Positions 58,001-64,000 of a stretch of DNA of 64,000 nt are shown here, piece by piece. Numbering within the stretch: the first letter of the stretch is position 1; each line of letters starts with the position of its first letter. The translations under genes and the position numbers were made by a program. Under the pieces are notes generated by a model. That model worked only from the letters and a program-made list of their open reading frames with translations, ran no database searches and had not been told where the DNA came from. This DNA is from Rhizopus sp. PT2906 (Eukaryota > Mucoromycota > Mucoromycetes > Mucorales > Rhizopodaceae): assembly GCA_025529335.1 (NCBI GenBank), contig JAMYHX010000040.1:92809-156808 (forward strand), given 5' to 3'.

Positions 58001-61000
58001 ATCAATTGCGTGTGTTCCACTGAATCGGCAGTCTAGTGCTCTTTGAGAAAAGTCTTATTTTTTTTTTGTTTACTATCAGCTGCCGTCCCTCTTCTCGACC
58101 TTTTCCCTTGTACATTTAATTCTCACCTTACTTTTTTATTCATTCTTAAAGGAAACGACCAGAAAAATAGACAAACGCGTATTGGAAATGAGAAAAGTGA
58201 AGCAATCAAAATGAAAAAAAAATTACATATGTGTGTGTGTGTATGTATGTGTATGAGGTCAACTTTATGTAAACAAGGGGCCTTACAAAAGAAAAGGAAG
58301 GGGCCGTGAAAAAAAAATATGCAAACGAAAAGGGGGAGGCGTTCGGATGCTCGGATATGCTCTAATATGGACAAGATAGAAAATGAGTTATTATTTATTC
58401 ATGCATTGCTAGAAAAAGATAGATTGAGAAAAAGGAGAAATGAGACATTTATTTTCAGCCTAAATAACATGATTCACATAAACAAAAAACTATAAAAGAA
58501 ACCATCATTCTTTTTCCTTTTTCCCCTTTTTTTTTTCTTCATTCTTTATCTCTTTTAAAAATTCCCCTATTCTTTTATTATTCTTTATATTGAAAATGTA
58601 TAACAGCGTCTGGATGATCTCAAAGTACATATAACTAATGTCATCCTTTAGAAAATATACTTTTTCTGGCTCTATTTCATGGTTCCTGATGCCCTTACTC
58701 TATCACAATGACCTCTCCTTAAAGAAACCTCTGATACTCGCTAATGCTCAAAAAAATACTTGCTGCTGCTTATCAATACGCTCAAACACTCAAACACTCA
58801 AACAATCAAACAATCAAACAAATACTCAAATGCTTACCATTGCCTACAAATGATCATCAGTGCCTGAAAATGCTAATGAATGCCTGTCCCATGCTTATCA
58901 ACGTCGAAAAGTCCCTGAAGAATTTTGCTCATGTCTACCAATGCCTACTGCTAATGAATACTGCTCTGGAGTAATAACATATCCAATCTACTTTGCCACT
59001 ATCTGCCAAATTCTATCAAGATCTACCACAGGTCGCTGCTTCTCTGCGCTGGATCACTCCGAGATGCTCCTATTGTTATGGCTCTGCCTCTACAGCTGAT
59101 GAACGGCCCGCAAACCCTCCCTCCCTACTGCTGAGCTCTGCGGTTGCGATGCTCCAAAGGTTCAATATTCCGATGTCTCCACGGTCATCACCCCATCCAA
59201 AACGCTTCGTCCTAGGTACTTAGAAGTGCACTCTTTGTACGTTGAAGCGCCTCTTTCGCTGAATTTACCGTGGTATAGCTTTGAGATTGACTTTTAATTT
59301 GAGATTTGAGACTTGAGTACTTTTTTTTTATGGAGGGTTTACACCTTGTAGTCTTCTGCATGCAGTCCATGGTTCTAGTCATCTTGGGTTTGAAAGCTAG
59401 TGATAATGTGGCCTTCTGGACTTATGGAAAGAAAAAAGAAGAAAAAACCTCTCTGCTTGGCTATCAAAACAAAAATCTCTACTTATTCAAAACTCTCCCT
59501 CTCCCTCTCCCTCTCTTTGGAAATCAAGCTATTGCTTACTTTAATAAAAACTTCATTTTGTTACTCCCACACTTTGACTTTTTGTTCTTTAATCTTAATA
59601 AAATATACCCACTTGACGCACTTTTCTTTGTCTCTGATAATCCAAGGAAATAGCAGTCTAATGATTTCTTCATATGCATCATTATGAAGCAGTTTGGATA
59701 ATACTCACTATAAAACCTCCCATAGGTAGTTCTCGTTAGTAACATGCCATATATTAATGTCGGCCTGTGCTATACAAACTTACAAGCGTTCTTCTAGGCT
59801 CTCAAATTCATATCCATGTATCATCTTTGAGTATTATGCCATCGGATTCTTTTCATTGGCGGGACGTATTCCTTGTATAATAGATCTTCGCCTAAATGTG
59901 TTGACGATCTATTGAGACTACGAAAAAAAAAAAAAAAAAAAAAAAAAGAAGGATTCCTTCTGTATCTTCATTATCAAAAGATGGACTCTTCTTGCTCTAT
60001 ATTTTCATATTTGATACATATCCTTACAGGATTGAAGAGTAGGTCCAGATGGTTCATCTCTTAGCTGTACTTTTATGTCATAATTCATTATATACTCATG
60101 CATAATGTTAGCACCTCAATGATTCAAGCTGATTCTTTTCTATCAGATTACATTTCTTCTAATTTTATATAAATACCCTAATTTATTTTTATTTAATAAA
60201 AGCTTTCGTCGATTATCACATTATTCTTATTGTCCTTAGGCTATCCGCCTATTCCTCTTTTCTCTATTCATTTGTACCTACCGCCAATCGTCTCACTCTT
60301 ATCTCATAAGTTCTGTTCTCTGTAGATCAATCTCCAAGTCCTTAGCACCGCCCTGTCTTGCCTTTATCAGTTATACTATCCAGTGTCCTAGTCCCCCTTC
60401 CCCCTTCCTAGCTGAAAATACAACTCATTACAAGATTGTAACGCAAATAAAATCGTTTTCAGCTCTCGAACATTGACAAAATGTTCTTTTTCTTCTTTTA
60501 TCCAAAACCTGGGTGTTTTTATTACTCTGGATGCAACCCTCCCTATCCTGTATCCAAGGCTTCGGTATAAACTCTTGGGTCCAGTTTTTGCAAGATCCTT
60601 GAAGGGTGTCCTAGTCGGGAATATCTATTCTTCATTTCTATTTGTTGGGTTCACCAGGCTAGTTCCTCTTTCGTAGCCTTTGATAACGCATCAGACTCTC
60701 CCCAAGTTATGTGTATGCCTTGACCAAAAAACACGCGTATTATTCAGGCAATACCTTATCCATATACCTCAATTAGTTCCTCTAATGTCAAAATACCCTC
60801 CCTCCTTCCTTCCATCTTGAAATGGTGGGAATTTCTCCACAGATTCATCCATTGCTTTGTTGAGCCACTGGTGATAAGCAGAAGGATCTCAGTCTCCCAT
60901 GGTCCTGCTCCTTTTTTTTCCATTGACGGTGAGAAGCAAGAACCACGAGCCCAGCTTGTATATTTGTCCATTACTTCAGGCTGGATGGAGGAAGCAAGGG

Positions 61001-62039
61001 GAAGATCAAACGGAAGATCCATCACAACCATCATTATATGGCGAGCTTTGTCGATGCTGTCAGAACCCCATGGCTATATCATTATCCGCCATCATGGTGA
61101 AATGGCCGTGGTTTGATATAATCACTCTCTTCAAAATCCATTAACTGCTCCAACAAAAGCACGGGCTTTACGGAGATCTCCCTTCTTCTAATACAGCTGA
61201 TCGACGCTAACTTTTGGCCACTCTCAAAACCCCTTCGATGGTTGGCGTGGCTGGCGTGATACTTGTCTTTGTTAATGTTCTTTGCAAAGCCAATGTTGTT
61301 CAAATTGTCGGCTTTGTCGGCAGAAGTACAACATATCCTAAAGCCGACCTTGTCACCTATGGCAGAGAGTTGGGACTTTAAAAATCAATACTGCATCAGC
61401 GTGGTAATAGTATTTGCTACCATGTAAAATTACCGTTTGCTGGAAAACTCTTTGACCAAACATCGACGACATAATTCTGCTTTGTGCATTTGCTTACTTG
61501 TGTTTGAAGTATTGCCTGCTTCTTATGCATTAATTTGAGGGCTAAACATGAGTATGAAGCCTATTAATTGAAGAGTTGTATTTGATTAAAGACAGGTAAT
61601 TACTGTACATTGAAGCATATACTTTGAAGAAGACTCTTTTCCTCCATCATTGCAACACTTCATTTAGGAAGCATAAGCATTCTTTATATGTCCCTTTTCT
61701 GTCGTTGGTGTTGCTGTATTTGACTGACTACAGTTTGAAGGGAAATTTAGAGCGCTTATGGATGCGGAGTCTATAGACCAAAATAATCGCTTGAGCCTGC
61801 TCAAATGGCCAGGACAAACTGGGGGGAAGAATCTATTGTTTAACCAAAGTAATATGAATAACTAACCACATCGTTATCTAAAGCATCATAAAGTCATCCG
61901 TGACTGAAGATACAGCTGATCACACCTGATTTCAGTAAGATCAAGTGTCGAAGATGACATGCCTAAATTCATCCAATCTGAATCTTAAAACTTTTGTAGC
62001 CCGTCTTGCTTTAAAAGACTCCAACAGCATGACCTGACA

Positions 62040-62041
<2 letters not shown>
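55032..62041. other. Seven-kilobase gene-poor region
   Basis: No gene model could be supported. Scattered open frames occur: 55667-55876 (minus), 56351-56551, 58860-59223, 60473-60676, and 60756-61303 (minus). None joins into a longer reading by consensus splice sites. The pieces 58990-59230 and 60470-60680 are richer in G+C than their surroundings and may be relics of retroelements. Low-complexity parts: an imperfect tandem repeat of ctcaaaca/aatcaaac at 58771-58822 and an A-run of 25 at 59922-59946. Confidence 0.45.

Positions 62042-62075
<34 letters not shown>
62042..62075 (+). repeat. Poly-T tract of 34 bases
   Basis: Uninterrupted T34, ending 7 bases before the PPOX ATG at 62083. T-rich leaders are common in front of genes in this window (thiolase, EFM4, the I78 genes), but this is by far the longest. 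Confidence 0.9.
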
Positions 62076-62076
<1 letters not shown>

Positions 62077-62082
62077 TATACA

Positions 62083-63830
62083 ATGTCTTCCGTTGCTATT
62101 TTAGGTGGAGGTATTTCTGGATTGTCCGCAGCTTACTATTTGGCTCGTACAGCTCCTGCAGCTACAAAGATCACATTGATTGAAGGAAAACAACGCGTGG
62201 GCGGATGGATAGAAAGTAGACGAGTGACTCCAGGCAACTATGATAATATGAATCGACTACCACCACCGGAGCCTGCAACCGACAAGGATAGTATTTTGTT
62301 TGAGGCAGGTCCAAGAACCCTTCGCCCAGAAGGTATCAATGGTGCTATTTTATTAGACATGGCAAGTAGGAAAGAGATTACTGAATGTTGCATAAAAAGT
62401 CAATAACTGTAAAGAGAGAGTAGATTAGACATTTAGACTTACATGACGAAAACTTGGTGACTGTACCCAAGTCTCATTCTTCAGCCAAACACCGTTATAT
62501 TTACTACAAAGATAGTATCAACACACTTCCTTCAGATATACGTTCCATGTTATTGAACAAACCACCTGTCATGAGATCTGTCCTTCTCGCCGGTCTTCTT
62601 GAACCGTTCAAGTCCTCACGATTTGATAAACATGGTATCCCTAAGGATGGACAAGATGATGAATCAATTTACTCTTTTATGAAAAGACGATTTAACGAGC
62701 ATACAGCCATTCATCTCATGGGCGCGGTTATTCACGGCATCTATGCAGGAGACATCAAGTCACTCTCTCTCAAGTCGACACTTCCCTTACTTTATGAAGC
62801 AGAACGCAATTATGGCAGTGTTGTGTTGGGTATGATGAAAGGCGCCTCCTATGCAACTAATACAATGCGGGAAAGAGGCATGGCCGCTCGATCTAGAAAA
62901 GACGACCCCGAGTGGTTTGGACGGATGGAAAAGATGAGTGTCTTGGGCTTCAAGTCTGGCATGGACACCTTACCCAAACGCATTTTGAATTGGCTATCAT
63001 CTCAAGAGAATGTGAGCATCATGACGAATGATCCTGTGGAGTCTGTTCAATTTACCGACAAGGAGTGTAAGATAAAGACACAGAACGCAAAAGAAATTCA
63101 TGTAGATCACATCATATCTACCGTCCCTTCTACAGCACTCGATACACTCATCCGACAGGATCTTCCTCATCTCTCTCATAACCCATCTGCAGATGTTGCC
63201 GTTGTCAATTTAGCTTATTCACCCGAGGATACGCATCTGGATTATGATGGCTTTGGCTTTCTCACTCCTCATCGTGACACCCCATTTACTGTGCCCGTCC
63301 CGGGAACACTCGGTGTCGTCTTTGACTCAAATGCCTTCCCGATCGAGGCCGAACGAGCGATCAAGCTGACTGTCATGATAGGAGGCTCAGATTGGAAAGA
63401 TGCCTTTGGTCATGTCTCTATAGATCAACTGGATCCAGAGGATGCCTACAAGTACGCTCGCAAAGCAGTCAGTCAGTTCCTTCATATTGACTCAGAACCT
63501 CGGTACTCGATGGTCAATTTACAAAAGCAATGTATACCGCAGTACCTAGTTGGACATGAGTCGCGTATGCGATCACTTCATCATGCCCTCAAACAGAAAT
63601 ATAGTCATCTTTTGAGCGTGTCTGGTGCTAGCTATCTCGGTGTAAGCGTTCCAGACTGCATCAAGAATAGTCGCATGTTGGTTGAAGAGCTTCTCATGTC
63701 TGGTGCTTTGGGATCAAGACAAAAAGTAGTGACTGGCCTTGGTAAAATAGACGAGCAACTGACAACTGAAGAAATGAAGGATCAAGTGAGATTAAGCAAA
63801 GGCAATACGAGTGTGATTATGAAGTCGTAA
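62083..63830 (+). CDS. HEM14: Protoporphyrinogen oxidase (PPOX)
   Basis: Mitochondrial FAD enzyme that oxidises protoporphyrinogen IX to protoporphyrin IX, the penultimate step of haem synthesis. Two exons (62083-62361, 62424-63830) give 561 aa. The FAD dinucleotide-binding motif is AILGGGISGLSAAYYLA (GxGxxG), followed by FEAGPRTLRPEGINGAI. After the junction come LVTVPKSHSSAKHRYIYY and, near the end, YLGVSVPDCIKNSRM. The intron (62362-62423) starts GC (ATG|GCAAGT) and ends gagagtag. Using any nearby GT leads to a stop within a few codons, while the GC-AG splice joins LLDM-IRHLDL, which matches the family pattern. The protein lacks a strong presequence, as usual in PPOX. The 34-base T tract lies in its leader. 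Confidence 0.93.
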
Positions 63831-64000
63831 TATTAATAGCATTTACATTGTTTTACATCATTTGACCAATAAACATCAAAGAACAGTTCCTGGATAATAT
63901 CTACGCCTATGAATAGAGTTGAGCTTTACTGTATTTTTATTAATTATTGACATTAATTTTATAAAATGTTGTCATAAAATAAAAAAATTATTTGCGTAAA
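63831..64000. other. 3' flank of PPOX
   Basis: AT-rich; an aataaa-like signal (caataaacatc) about 55 bp after the stop could serve for polyadenylation. The window ends before another gene begins. Confidence 0.4.

Noticed and set aside
58771..58822. CRISPR-like or regulatory array of ctcaaaca units
   Set aside because: Units are about 7-8 bp, contiguous and without spacers; it is a simple imperfect tandem repeat in a eukaryotic genome.
58990..60680. LINE reverse-transcriptase fragments
   Set aside because: The GC-richer frames at 58993-59223 and 60473-60676 vaguely resemble C-terminal retroelement sequence, but no RT motif (such as YADD) is present, so no call was made.
62362..62423. Frameshift or pseudogene in PPOX
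   Set aside because: The apparent break between the two long frames is explained by a GC-AG intron that joins the conserved sequence exactly.

Overview
The window is nuclear DNA of a fungus, most likely Mucorales (Mucoromycota). It is AT-rich, almost every gene carries short introns of about 45-65 bp, and it has a complete set of eukaryotic housekeeping genes. Its decayed mobile elements (MULE, Fanzor/TnpB-like, DIRS/Crypton-like, Tc1/mariner) look like those I know from Mucor and Rhizopus. I could rebuild 24 gene models exon by exon. Every complete model closes in frame, which supports the splice sites. The order suggested by the products is typical of a chromosome arm, not of a cluster or operon.

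Layout. 0-22.5 kb is dense: an oxysterol-binding protein (partial), calreticulin, a hotdog thioesterase, a TBC RabGAP, glutamine synthetase, the PI3P 5-kinase FAB1, a MAPR/cytochrome b5-like protein, an EI24 protein, the DEAD-box helicase MAK5 and the PROPPIN ATG18. 22.8-27.7 kb is an accessory island: two intact I78-type peptidase inhibitor genes in inverted orientation plus a third fragment, separated by MULE, Fanzor-like and tyrosine-recombinase remnants. 27.7-38.4 kb carries an uncharacterised gene, a small IPIIDP-repeat protein, eIF2B gamma, a tandem CCCH zinc-finger protein and a predicted mitochondrial protein. 38.4-42.7 kb is a segmental tandem duplication that left a broken and an intact HIT gene and an intact and a broken copy of the mitochondrial gene. 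42.7-52.6 kb is dense again: an LEA2-like membrane protein, TGS1, RTC3, peroxisomal thiolase, a membrane-anchored ATF6-like bZIP factor, an EFM4-type methyltransferase and a 4E-T-like eIF4E-binding protein. 52.6-62 kb is gene-poor with a Tc1/mariner remnant and decayed ORFs. The window ends with protoporphyrinogen oxidase.

Functional links. FAB1 makes PI(3,5)P2, which PROPPINs such as ATG18 bind, and yeast Atg18 regulates Fab1; EI24 is also an autophagy-related ER protein. Calreticulin is a plausible target of an ER-anchored bZIP, and both are here. eIF2B gamma, the 4E-T-like protein, the CCCH protein and TGS1 all act on mRNA translation, decay or capping. These are shared pathways, not evidence of co-regulation.

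Most unusual observations: the ATF6-like bZIP with a transmembrane segment in a fungus; the I78 inhibitor pair, whose 5' exon and intron are almost identical while the last 81 coding bases differ at 22 positions; the HIT/mitochondrial-gene duplication; two GC-AG introns; very short first exons (8 and 10 nt), a 16-nt internal exon and a candidate 29-nt intron.
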